DNA of 20,099 nt, from positions 1 to 20,099 of the forward strand of contig CAJUAW010000023.1 in NCBI GenBank assembly GCA_910584605.1, given 5' to 3'. Source of the stretch: an uncultured Oscillospiraceae bacterium (GTDB lineage Bacteria; Bacillota_A; Clostridia; Oscillospirales; Oscillospiraceae). Made by a program: the position numbers and the translations under genes. Below, in pieces: positions 1 to 6,648 of this stretch; the first letter of the stretch is position 1; every line of letters starts with the position of its first letter. Under the pieces are notes generated by a model. The model was not told where the DNA came from, ran no database searches, and saw only the letters and a list, made by a program, of their open reading frames with translations.

Positions 1-366
1 GGCCGGGGCGATGAGCTTGGGACAGGTGCAGGCCAGCACGGTGGTGGTGAGCATGTCGTCGGCCAGTCCGTGGGCCAGCTTGGCGCACACGTTGGCGGTG
101 GCGGGGGCAATCATGACCAAATCCGTCCGGCTGGCCAGGGCGATGTGCTCCACCTGATGAGAAAAGTTCCGGTCAAAGGTGTCCACCATACAGCGGCGGC
201 CCGTCAGCTGCTCAAAGGTGAGGGGGGCGATGAATTGGGTGGCGTGGGGGGTCATGACCACCTCCACATTGGCGCGCTGCTTCACCAGCGCCGAGGCCAG
301 CGCCGCCGCCTTGTAGGCCGCGATGCCCCCCGTAACCCCCAGCAGAATGGTTTTTCCCTGTAACAT
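1..366 (-). CDS. coaBC: Phosphopantothenoylcysteine decarboxylase/phosphopantothenate-cysteine ligase, N-terminal part (window edge)
   Basis: Only the first 122 codons are present; the gene runs off the left end of the window. The visible part is the FMN-dependent CoaC decarboxylase domain, which converts phosphopantothenoylcysteine to phosphopantetheine in coenzyme A synthesis. The flavoprotein signature GVTGGIAAYKA is at residues 10-20, the expected active-site histidine is in VEHIALAS (His74), and the conserved PATAN motif is at 88-92. The CoaB ligase half would lie outside. The start at 366 is preceded by an AGGAGGAA ribosome site at about 372-379. It is divergent from a probable pantothenate transporter gene and coaX, which supports a coenzyme A role. 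A single-domain CoaC-like flavoprotein cannot be excluded because the C-terminal half is not seen. Confidence 0.9.
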   Translation of the reverse strand, partial: MLQGKTILLGVTGGIAAYKAAALASALVKQRANVEVVMTPHATQFIAPLTFEQLTGRRCMVDTFDRNFSHQVEHIALASRTDLVMIAPATANVCAKLAHGLADDMLTTTVLACTCPKLIAPA

Positions 367-393
367 GGCGGGTTCCTCCTTTGTGTTTTCTCC

Positions 394-423
394 ATTATAC
401 CCTCCCTGGCCCCCGGCTGTAAA
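394..423 (-). promoter_or_regulatory. Sigma-A promoter for coaBC
   Basis: On the minus strand, TTTACA (418-423) and TATAAT (394-399) are separated by 18 bases. The -10 box is perfect and the -35 box matches five of six. Transcription would start about 20 bases before the coaBC start codon. It is back-to-back with the promoter at 440-468. Confidence 0.75.
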
Positions 424-439
424 GCCGTAAAGTTTTTTC

Positions 440-468
440 TTGCATCTTGGGCCGGTATCCTGTATAAT
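440..468 (+). promoter_or_regulatory. Sigma-A promoter for the ECF S component and coaX
   Basis: TTGCAT (440-445) and a perfect TATAAT (463-468) are 17 bases apart. The predicted leader of about 80 bases holds two small hairpins (479-497 and 521-535), the second ending just before the AGGAGG ribosome site at 544-549. Confidence 0.75.
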
Positions 469-557
469 AAGCGGCTGAGAGGACGGGGCGCGTCCTCGCC
501 CTCTTAATAAATGCGCTGCATCCGCAGATGGCGGAGCGGCAGCAGGAGGTAATTTGT

Positions 558-1205
558 ATGAAAACCCGTAAGTACGACACCCGTTGGATGGTCAGCGTGG
601 CGCTGATGGCTGCCATTGTGGTCCTGCTGGCCAACACCCCCCTGGGCCTGATCCCTCTGCCCATCATCAAGGCCACCACCACCCATATTCCGGTGATTGT
701 AGGCGCAATCCTGCTGGGCCCTCTGGCAGGCGGCATCTTGGGCGGTGTGTTTGGCATCTGCTCCATGATTAACAACACCATCGCCCCGGCGGTGCTGTCC
801 TTTGCCTTCTCTCCGGTTATGGCCGCGAACAATACGGGAGCGGTGGGTGCGCTGAAGGCCCTGTGGGTCGCCTTTGGGTGCCGGATTATGATCGGCGTGG
901 TGTCCGGCTGGCTTTGGATTGGGCTGAAAAAGGCCAGGGTGAGCGACTACATCGCCTTGCCGGTGGTGGGCTTTGCAGGGGCGATGACCAATACAGTGTG
1001 CGTCATGGGCAGCATCTATTTTCTGCTGCGGCCTGAGTACGCCCAGGCCATGGGCGTGGCCACCGACGCCGTGTTCGGCCTGGTGATGGGCGTCATCACC
1101 GGCTCCAGCGTGCTGGAGGCCATTGTGGCCCTGGTGCTGGTCACCGCAATCGGCAAGGCCCTGCTCCATGTGCCCGTCTTCCGGACCAAGCCCCAGGTCG
1201 GGTAA
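558..1205 (+). CDS. ECF transporter S component, probable pantothenate uptake (PanT-like)
   Basis: A 215-residue hydrophobic integral membrane protein with about six predicted membrane helices, the usual size and shape of a substrate-binding (S) component of an energy-coupling factor transporter. The segment HIPVIVGAILLGPLAGG followed by INNT (residues about 43-75) resembles the ECF S-component family PF12822. S components work with a shared EcfA/EcfA'/EcfT module encoded elsewhere. Specificity for pantothenate is inferred from position: it lies directly before coaX and divergent from coaBC. The ATG at 558 is chosen because AGGAGGT ends eight bases upstream; an in-frame ATG at 528 has no ribosome site. 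The coaX start is only 23 bases after the stop, so the two genes are probably one transcript. Another vitamin substrate is possible. Confidence 0.85.
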   Translation: MKTRKYDTRWMVSVALMAAIVVLLANTPLGLIPLPIIKATTTHIPVIVGAILLGPLAGGILGGVFGICSMINNTIAPAVLSFAFSPVMAANNTGAVGALKALWVAFGCRIMIGVVSGWLWIGLKKARVSDYIALPVVGFAGAMTNTVCVMGSIYFLLRPEYAQAMGVATDAVFGLVMGVITGSSVLEAIVALVLVTAIGKALLHVPVFRTKPQVG

Positions 1206-1228
1206 TTTTCAGAAATCAGGTGAGCGCC

Positions 1229-1999
1229 ATGCTCCTGGCAATCGACATCGGCAATACCAACATCGTCATCGGCGGCATCGACGGCGGAAAAACCTCCTTT
1301 GAGGCCCGCGTCGCCACCGACCGCATCAAGACCTCCGACCAGTACGGCTCCGAGATCAAGAGTATGCTCAGCCTCTTTGACGTGAGACCAAGCGACGTGG
1401 AGGACTGCATCATCTCCTCGGTGGTGCCGCCGGTGTTCAACTCGGTGCGGACCGGGGTGATGAAGGTGATCGGCAAGGCCCCCATGGTGGTGGGCCCCGG
1501 CATCAAGACCGGGCTGAACATCCAGATGGACACCCCCTCCCAGGTGGGCAGCGACCGCATTGTCATCGCCGTAGCCGCCCTGGCGGAGTACGAGCCGCCC
1601 CTCACACTGCTGGATCTGGGCACCGCCACCACCATTGAGGTGGTGGGCAAGGGCAGTACATATTTGGGGGGGTGCATCATCCCCGGCGTGCGCATCTCGA
1701 TGGACGCGCTGACCTCCCGCACCGCCCAGCTGCCGGGCATCAGCCTGGACCAGCCCAAGCGGGTGATCGGCAAGAACACGGTGGACTGCATGCGCAGCGG
1801 CATTATGTACGGCACCGCCGCCATGCTGGACGGCATGCTGGACCGGGTGGAGGAGGAGCTGGGCTTTTCCACCACCGTGGTGGCCACCGGCGGAATGGCC
1901 AAATTCATCGTCCCCCTGTGCCGCAGGGAAATCCGGCTGGAGAAGGACCTTTTGCTGAAGGGGCTGAATATCCTCTATCAGAAGAACAAAAAGCCTTGA
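1229..1999 (+). CDS. coaX: Type III pantothenate kinase
   Basis: A 256-residue cytoplasmic kinase of the ASKHA fold that phosphorylates pantothenate, the first committed step of coenzyme A synthesis. The phosphate-binding motif DIGNTN is at residues 6-11, the pantothenate-binding QVGSDR motif is near 104-109, and DLGTATT near 129-135 is the second phosphate loop. Length is normal for CoaX. ATG at 1229 is preferred over a GTG at 1220 because AGGTGA (1217-1222) sits six bases before it. Type III kinases are typically not inhibited by coenzyme A and need a monovalent cation; this is family knowledge. The stop codon overlaps the -35 box of the following T-box promoter. Confidence 0.95.
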   Translation: MLLAIDIGNTNIVIGGIDGGKTSFEARVATDRIKTSDQYGSEIKSMLSLFDVRPSDVEDCIISSVVPPVFNSVRTGVMKVIGKAPMVVGPGIKTGLNIQMDTPSQVGSDRIVIAVAALAEYEPPLTLLDLGTATTIEVVGKGSTYLGGCIIPGVRISMDALTSRTAQLPGISLDQPKRVIGKNTVDCMRSGIMYGTAAMLDGMLDRVEEELGFSTTVVATGGMAKFIVPLCRREIRLEKDLLLKGLNILYQKNKKP

Positions 2000-2024
2000 C
2001 AACGCCCCGGATCTTGCATATAAT
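1996..2024 (+). promoter_or_regulatory. Consensus sigma-A promoter of the T-box operon
   Basis: TTGACA (1996-2001) and TATAAT (2019-2024), both perfect, are separated by the optimal 17 bases. The -35 box overlaps the coaX TGA stop (1997-1999). The predicted start near 2031 is just upstream of T-box Stem I. Such a strong promoter suits a gene set controlled mainly by attenuation. Confidence 0.9.
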
Positions 2025-2030
2025 TCCGGT

Positions 2031-2264
2031 ATAAGGCAATGCGAAAGAGGAGTACCCATGTGCGGACGCCAAAGAGAGGGGACGGTCGGTGCGAGTCCCT
2101 GGTCCGGCCTGGGGAAGGTGGCTTTCGGGCCCTGCCCCTGAAGAACAGTAAGGGGCGGCGGAGCTTCCCGTTACAGAAGGCAGGAGCGTCCCCGTCCGGG
2201 GAAATTCAGGTGGTACCGCGGTTTTATAATCGCCCTGAGTCCGTTTGGACTCGGGGCGTTTTTT
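2031..2264 (+). promoter_or_regulatory. T-box riboswitch leader, probably sensing tRNA-Val
   Basis: Stem I is closed by CGAAAG (2042-2047) with CTTTCG (2122-2127). Above it are AGTA (2051-2054), the AGAGAG bulge motif (2073-2078) and a distal GGTCGGTGCGA loop (2084-2094) on a GGGAC/GTCCC stem. The T-box GGTGGTACCGCG is at 2209-2220. The antiterminator can be drawn: CAGG (2207-2210) with CCTG (2234-2237), a seven-base bulge TGGTACC, and GCG (2218-2220) with CGC (2231-2233). Those same downstream bases form the 5' arm of the terminator, so the two folds exclude each other. The specifier region is GAAGGTGGC (2114-2122). GTG (Val) at 2118-2120 fits the downstream valS, and TGGT in the bulge would pair with an A73 acceptor end, as in tRNA-Val rather than tRNA-Gly. 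Confidence 0.93.
2231..2264 (+). terminator. T-box attenuation terminator
   Basis: A 12-bp stem (2231-2242 with 2247-2258, one G-U pair) with loop GTTT is followed by six T residues (2259-2264). It is the off state of the T-box switch and lies 15 bases before the first start codon of the operon. Confidence 0.92.
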
Positions 2265-2279
2265 GTGAGGTGAGCTGAT

Positions 2280-2798
2280 TTGGTCGTGATACAGACCACC
2301 ATCGATCAGAAGGCCATGACCGCCCTGGCGAAAATGACCCGCAAGACCATGCGCCGGGGACGGAACGGTCCGGTGCGGCTGCTGGCCTGGTTCGTGGTGC
2401 TGCTGGAGGCGTTTCTCGCCGCCATCTACCTCCGGGCCGGGGTGAGCGGCTGGCAGACCAATGCACTGCTGGGGGCGGTCATGTTGGGGTGCATCCTCAG
2501 CGAGGACCGGGTCAATGGGGCCGTCGGCCTGCGCCGGACCCCTCCCGGGGGCCGGGAAGTGAACGCCGCCTTTCAGGAGAAGGAGAGCTGCTATGTCTGC
2601 CGGGCCCAGCTGGGGGAACGCTGGTGGCCCTACAGCCAGATTCAGGCGGCGGTGGAGACCAGGCACTACTTTGCCCTGCTTCTGGACCGGAAGCACGGCC
2701 AGGTTTTTTCCAAACAGGGCATCGCCTGGGGCAGCGAGGAGGAGTTCCGGGCGCTGATCCGAACGAAGACAGGACTGAAGATACAATACATTCGATAG
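2280..2798 (+). CDS. YcxB-like two-helix membrane protein (first of three)
   Basis: A 172-residue protein with two hydrophobic segments near residues 32-52 and 58-75, then a soluble domain of about 95 residues. The soluble part (WWPYSQIQAAVETRHYFALLL, then VFSKQGI and a terminal helix) has the layout of the YcxB-like C-terminal domain, a compact beta-rich fold of unknown function. Translation most likely begins at TTG 2280, with GAGGTGAG (2266-2273) upstream; no ATG is as well placed. It is the first gene after the T-box terminator. The family assignment is from pattern recognition and is moderately sure; the function is unknown. Confidence 0.75.
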   Translation: MVVIQTTIDQKAMTALAKMTRKTMRRGRNGPVRLLAWFVVLLEAFLAAIYLRAGVSGWQTNALLGAVMLGCILSEDRVNGAVGLRRTPPGGREVNAAFQEKESCYVCRAQLGERWWPYSQIQAAVETRHYFALLLDRKHGQVFSKQGIAWGSEEEFRALIRTKTGLKIQYIR

Positions 2799-2808
2799 GA
2801 GGTATGGA

Positions 2809-3423
2809 ATGAACGCACCACAGGGATCACTGATGTTTCGAGGCACCACCGAGCAGCTGGAGACAGCTGGCGACTGGCTGATCCTGCTCAGCTACACCCG
2901 CATGATGCGCATCGGCCGGATTATGGGACCGATGGTGACCATCTTTCTGGCGCTGGCCGGGTTTGTCCAATTTCGGGAGGGAAATCCGTCCATGTTTTTC
3001 CTCTACATGATCCTCACGCTTTATGTGGGCATGACGATCATACGGAAGACCAGCGGCGGCGACCCGGCTGCGGCGGTGCAGGCCAACCGGCAGGCCCGGC
3101 AGAAGGCGGCGGAGGCGGGCCGGTACAACGGCGAGCTGCCCTTCCGCATCGAGCTGGAGGGGAAGGAGTGCCGGATCTATTTCGACGGCAGCCAGCCCCA
3201 TCAGATCTTCGACTGCCGGACCTTCCGCACTGCGGTCGAGTGCGACGAGATCGTGTGGATCACCGGCAAGCGGATGGCCGGCCTGCCCCTGCCCAAGGCC
3301 CAGCTGGAGGGCTCCCCCGGCGACCTGCGCCGCTGGCTGAAGCCCTACGTGGCCATCTGGTACACCTGTCCCATTCCGGAAAAGCTGAAGGCGGCGGTGA
3401 CAGGGCAGGAGGTGGCGGACTGA
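2809..3423 (+). CDS. YcxB-like two-helix membrane protein (second of three)
   Basis: A 204-residue protein with membrane segments near residues 37-54 and 60-78, a basic and alanine-rich linker (about 85-105), and a C-terminal domain whose ending (DCRTFRTAVECDEIVWITG, then LPLPKAQLEG and a final helix) has the same order of elements as its two neighbours. The three proteins are clearly divergent in sequence, so they look like old duplications. ATG 2809 has AGGAGG at 2797-2802, overlapping the stop of the previous gene, and its own stop overlaps the next start by one base. Function is unknown; membrane stress or transport roles would be guesses. Confidence 0.75.
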   Translation: MNAPQGSLMFRGTTEQLETAGDWLILLSYTRMMRIGRIMGPMVTIFLALAGFVQFREGNPSMFFLYMILTLYVGMTIIRKTSGGDPAAAVQANRQARQKAAEAGRYNGELPFRIELEGKECRIYFDGSQPHQIFDCRTFRTAVECDEIVWITGKRMAGLPLPKAQLEGSPGDLRRWLKPYVAIWYTCPIPEKLKAAVTGQEVAD

Positions 3424-3974
3424 TGCTGTTTGCCGTGGAGCAGAACGGCCTGTTCGCGCCGGGACTGCTCTGGGAGTACGGCCGGGTGCTGGGGAAGAGC
3501 CGCAGAAAAACCTGTTTGGGCAGGCTGCTGCAGCTTCCCGGCGCATGGATTCTGTTCCTGGGGGTCACCTTCACCCTGGGCATGTTTCTGACCCTGCGGG
3601 AGCCGCTGACGGACGACGAGGAGCTGGGTATGGTGCTCATGGCGCCCCTGAACCTGCTGCTGCTGCTGTGGGGGACCAGCTGGACCGGGCTGGTCCGCCT
3701 GCCCACGGCCCTGTTCCGCCTGTTCCGGCTGCGGCGCACGGAGCAGAGCGCCCGGTTTTACCTCAGCTATATGGAGGAATGCCGGGACATGGTCCGCACC
3801 AGCTGTCCCTATGAGGCGGTCCGGGATGTGTATGAGGGCAGGCGGGCCTTTTTCCTCCAGATGGAGGGGGGCCGGTTCCTGATCCTGCAAAAAGACTGCT
3901 TCATGACCGGCGAGCCGGGGGCGTTCCGCCGCCTGATGGATGAAAAGTGCGGAAAACCAGTCAATAAGCTGTAA
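3423..3974 (+). CDS. YcxB-like two-helix membrane protein (third of three)
   Basis: A 183-residue protein with membrane segments near residues 40-58 and 68-92 and a C-terminal YcxB-like domain (YEAVRDVYEGRRAFFLQM, then FLILQKDCF and a terminal helix). This is the clearest YcxB-like sequence of the three. The start is the ATG in the TGATG overlap with the preceding gene, with AGGAGG at 3407-3412; this implies translational coupling. The reading frame is open further upstream, but that stretch is the coding DNA of the previous gene and has no start signal. The stop lies 24 bases before valS. Function unknown. Confidence 0.78.
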   Translation: MLFAVEQNGLFAPGLLWEYGRVLGKSRRKTCLGRLLQLPGAWILFLGVTFTLGMFLTLREPLTDDEELGMVLMAPLNLLLLLWGTSWTGLVRLPTALFRLFRLRRTEQSARFYLSYMEECRDMVRTSCPYEAVRDVYEGRRAFFLQMEGGRFLILQKDCFMTGEPGAFRRLMDEKCGKPVNKL

Positions 3975-3998
3975 TTCAAGGATAAAGGAGAATTTGAG

Positions 3999-6644
3999 AT
4001 GAAAAAAGAACTGCCCAAGGTTTATGAACCCCAGGAGGTGGAGGCCCGCGTCTACGAGACCTGGGAGAAAGCGGGCTGCTTCAAGGGGGTGCGGGACCCG
4101 AAAAAGAAGCCCTTTACCATCGTCATGCCGCCCCCCAACGTGACGGGCCAGCTGCACATGGGCCACGCCATGGACGACTCCCTCCAGGACATGCTCATCC
4201 GCTATAAGCGGATGCAGGGCTATGCCGCCCTGTACCTCCCTGGTACCGACCACGCGGGCATCGCCACTCAGGTGAAGGTGGAGGAGGAGCTGCGGAAGAA
4301 CGAGGGGCTGAGCCGCTACGACCTGGGCCGGGAGAAGTTCCTGGAGCGGGTGTGGGACTGGAAGGCCAAATACGGCGCCCGGATTGTCCAGCAGCAGAAG
4401 AAGCTGGGCATCTCCGCCGACTGGGAGCGGTCCCGCTTCACCATGGACGAGGGCCTCTCCCAAGCGGTGCGCCATGTGTTTGTCTCCCTCTATCAGAAGG
4501 ACCTGATCTACAAGGGCTCCCGGATCATCAACTGGTGCCCCCACTGCGTCACCGCCCTGAGCGACGCGGAGGTGGAGTATCAGGACAAGCCTGGCCACCT
4601 GTGGCACATGCGCTACCCCCTGGCTGACGGCTCCGGCTATCTGGTGGTGGCCACCACCCGGCCCGAGACCATGATGGGCGACACCGGCGTGGCCGTCAAC
4701 CCCAACGACGAGCGGTACAAGCACCTGGTGGGCAAGACCTGCATCCTGCCCCTGATGGACCGGGAGATCCCCATTGTGGCCGACGAGTATGTGGAGATGG
4801 ACTTCGGCACCGGCTGCGTGAAGATGACCCCCGCCCACGACCCCAACGACTTCGAGGTGGGCCTGCGCCACAACCTGGAGACCATCCGGGTGCTGGACGA
4901 CAGCGGCGTGGTCAACGCCAACGGCGGAAAGTATGAGGGCATGGACCGCTACGAGGCCCGGAAGGCGGTGGTGGCCGACCTGGAGGCCCTGGGGCTGATG
5001 GAGAAGATCGAGCCCTACTCCCACAACGTGGGCACCTGCTACCGCTGCCACAGCGATGTGGAGCCCCTGATCTCCGCCCAGTGGTTTGTCCGCATGGAGC
5101 CCCTGGCCAAGGAGGCCCTGCGGGTGGTCAACGAGGGGGAAGTGAACTTCGTCCCCGACCGCTTCGCCAAGACCTACACCAACTGGATGGAGAACGTCCA
5201 CGACTGGTGCATCAGCCGCCAGCTGTGGTGGGGCCACCAGATCCCCGCCTGGTACTGCGCGGACTGCGGCCACGTCACCGTCTCGGAGACCGATCCCGAC
5301 CGCTGTGAGAAGTGCGGCTCCCAGCACATCGAGCGGGACCCCGACGTGCTGGACACCTGGTTCTCCTCCGCCCTGTGGCCCTTCTCCACCCTGGGCTGGC
5401 CGGACGAAAACAGCGAGGATTTGAAGTATTTCTACCCCACCGACGTGCTGGTCACCGGCTACGACATCATCTTCTTCTGGGTGGCCCGGATGATCTTCTC
5501 CGCCTGCGCGCACACGGGGAAGCCCCCCTTCCACACCGTCTTCATCCACGGCCTGGTCCGGGACGACAAGGGCCGGAAGATGTCCAAGTCTCTGGGCAAC
5601 GGCATCGATCCCCTGGAGATTGCCGACAAATACGGCGCCGACGCGCTGCGCTTCAATCTGGTCACCGGCAACTCCCCGGGCAACGACATGCGCTTCTTCA
5701 CGGAGCGGTGCGAGGCCATGCGCAACTTCGCCAACAAGATCTGGAACGCCAGCCGCTTCCTGATGATGAACCTGACCATCGACAAGTGCGAGCTGCCCCA
5801 GAAGCTGGAGCTGGAGGACAAGTGGATTCTGTCCAAGCTGAACCGGGCCGTGGCCGAGATCACCGAGAACATGGACCGGTATGAGCTGGGCGTCGCCGCC
5901 CAGAAGATTTACGACTTCATCTGGGACGACTACTGCGACTGGTATATCGAGCTGACCAAGACCCGCCTCCAGGGGGAGGACGAGGACAGCAAGGTCCGGG
6001 CTCAGCAGGTGCTGTGCTGGGTGCTGACGGAAATGCTCAAGCTGCTCCACCCCTTCATGCCCTTCATCACGGAGGAAATCTGGCAGGCCCTGCCCCACGA
6101 GGGGGACTTCCTGATGATGCGGGACTGGCCCGTGGCCTCTGAGACCATGAACTTCCCCCAGGAGGAAAAGGCCATGGAGCTGATTATGGACGCCATCCGG
6201 GCCATCCGGGGCCGGCGCAGCGAGATGAACGTGCCTCCCTCCAAAAAGGCCCATCTCACCGTGGCCACTATGGAGACGGAGACCTTCACCCTGGGCGTGC
6301 CCTTCCTGAAGAAGCTGGCCTACGCCAGCGAGGTGGAGATCGTCCCCTTCGCCCAGGCCCAGGCCGATGACGCCGCCGCCCAGGCCGGGCAGGTGTCCAT
6401 CGTCACCCACGCCGCCCAGCTGTCCATCCCCCTGGGGGAGCTGGTGGACCTGGAGAAGGAGAAGCGGCGTGTGGAGAAGGAGCTGAAAAAGCAGTCCGCC
6501 GAGCTGGAAAAGCTGAACGCCAAGCTGAACAACCCAGGTTTTGTCAACAAGGCCCCCGCCCATGTGGTGGAGGCGGAAAAAGAACGGGCTATACAGCTTG
6601 CCGAACTGGTGGCCAAGCTGGAAGCCCAACAGAAAGGAATGTGA
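3999..6644 (+). CDS. valS: Valine-tRNA ligase
   Basis: A complete 881-residue class I aminoacyl-tRNA synthetase that charges tRNA-Val in the cytoplasm. The HIGH-type motif is HMGH at residues 53-56 after PPPNVTG, and KMSKS is at 527-531. Between them lie the CP1 editing domain (TTRPETMMGDT) and cysteine pairs CYRCH and CADCGH/CEKCG. The anticodon-binding helical domain follows, and the last about 65 residues form the charged coiled-coil typical of ValRS. Length equals the Bacillus enzyme. AAAGGAG lies 10-12 bases before ATG 3999. Control by the upstream T-box is expected. Being the fourth gene of the transcript rather than the first is unusual. The next gene begins four bases after its stop. 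Confidence 0.98.
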   Translation: MKKELPKVYEPQEVEARVYETWEKAGCFKGVRDPKKKPFTIVMPPPNVTGQLHMGHAMDDSLQDMLIRYKRMQGYAALYLPGTDHAGIATQVKVEEELRKNEGLSRYDLGREKFLERVWDWKAKYGARIVQQQKKLGISADWERSRFTMDEGLSQAVRHVFVSLYQKDLIYKGSRIINWCPHCVTALSDAEVEYQDKPGHLWHMRYPLADGSGYLVVATTRPETMMGDTGVAVNPNDERYKHLVGKTCILPLMDREIPIVADEYVEMDFGTGCVKMTPAHDPNDFEVGLRHNLETIRVLDDSGVVNANGGKYEGMDRYEARKAVVADLEALGLMEKIEPYSHNVGTCYRCHSDVEPLISAQWFVRMEPLAKEALRVVNEGEVNFVPDRFAKTYTNWMENVHDWCISRQLWWGHQIPAWYCADCGHVTVSETDPDRCEKCGSQHIERDPDVLDTWFSSALWPFSTLGWPDENSEDLKYFYPTDVLVTGYDIIFFWVARMIFSACAHTGKPPFHTVFIHGLVRDDKGRKMSKSLGNGIDPLEIADKYGADALRFNLVTGNSPGNDMRFFTERCEAMRNFANKIWNASRFLMMNLTIDKCELPQKLELEDKWILSKLNRAVAEITENMDRYELGVAAQKIYDFIWDDYCDWYIELTKTRLQGEDEDSKVRAQQVLCWVLTEMLKLLHPFMPFITEEIWQALPHEGDFLMMRDWPVASETMNFPQEEKAMELIMDAIRAIRGRRSEMNVPPSKKAHLTVATMETETFTLGVPFLKKLAYASEVEIVPFAQAQADDAAAQAGQVSIVTHAAQLSIPLGELVDLEKEKRRVEKELKKQSAELEKLNAKLNNPGFVNKAPAHVVEAEKERAIQLAELVAKLEAQQKGM

Positions 6645-6648
6645 CAGC

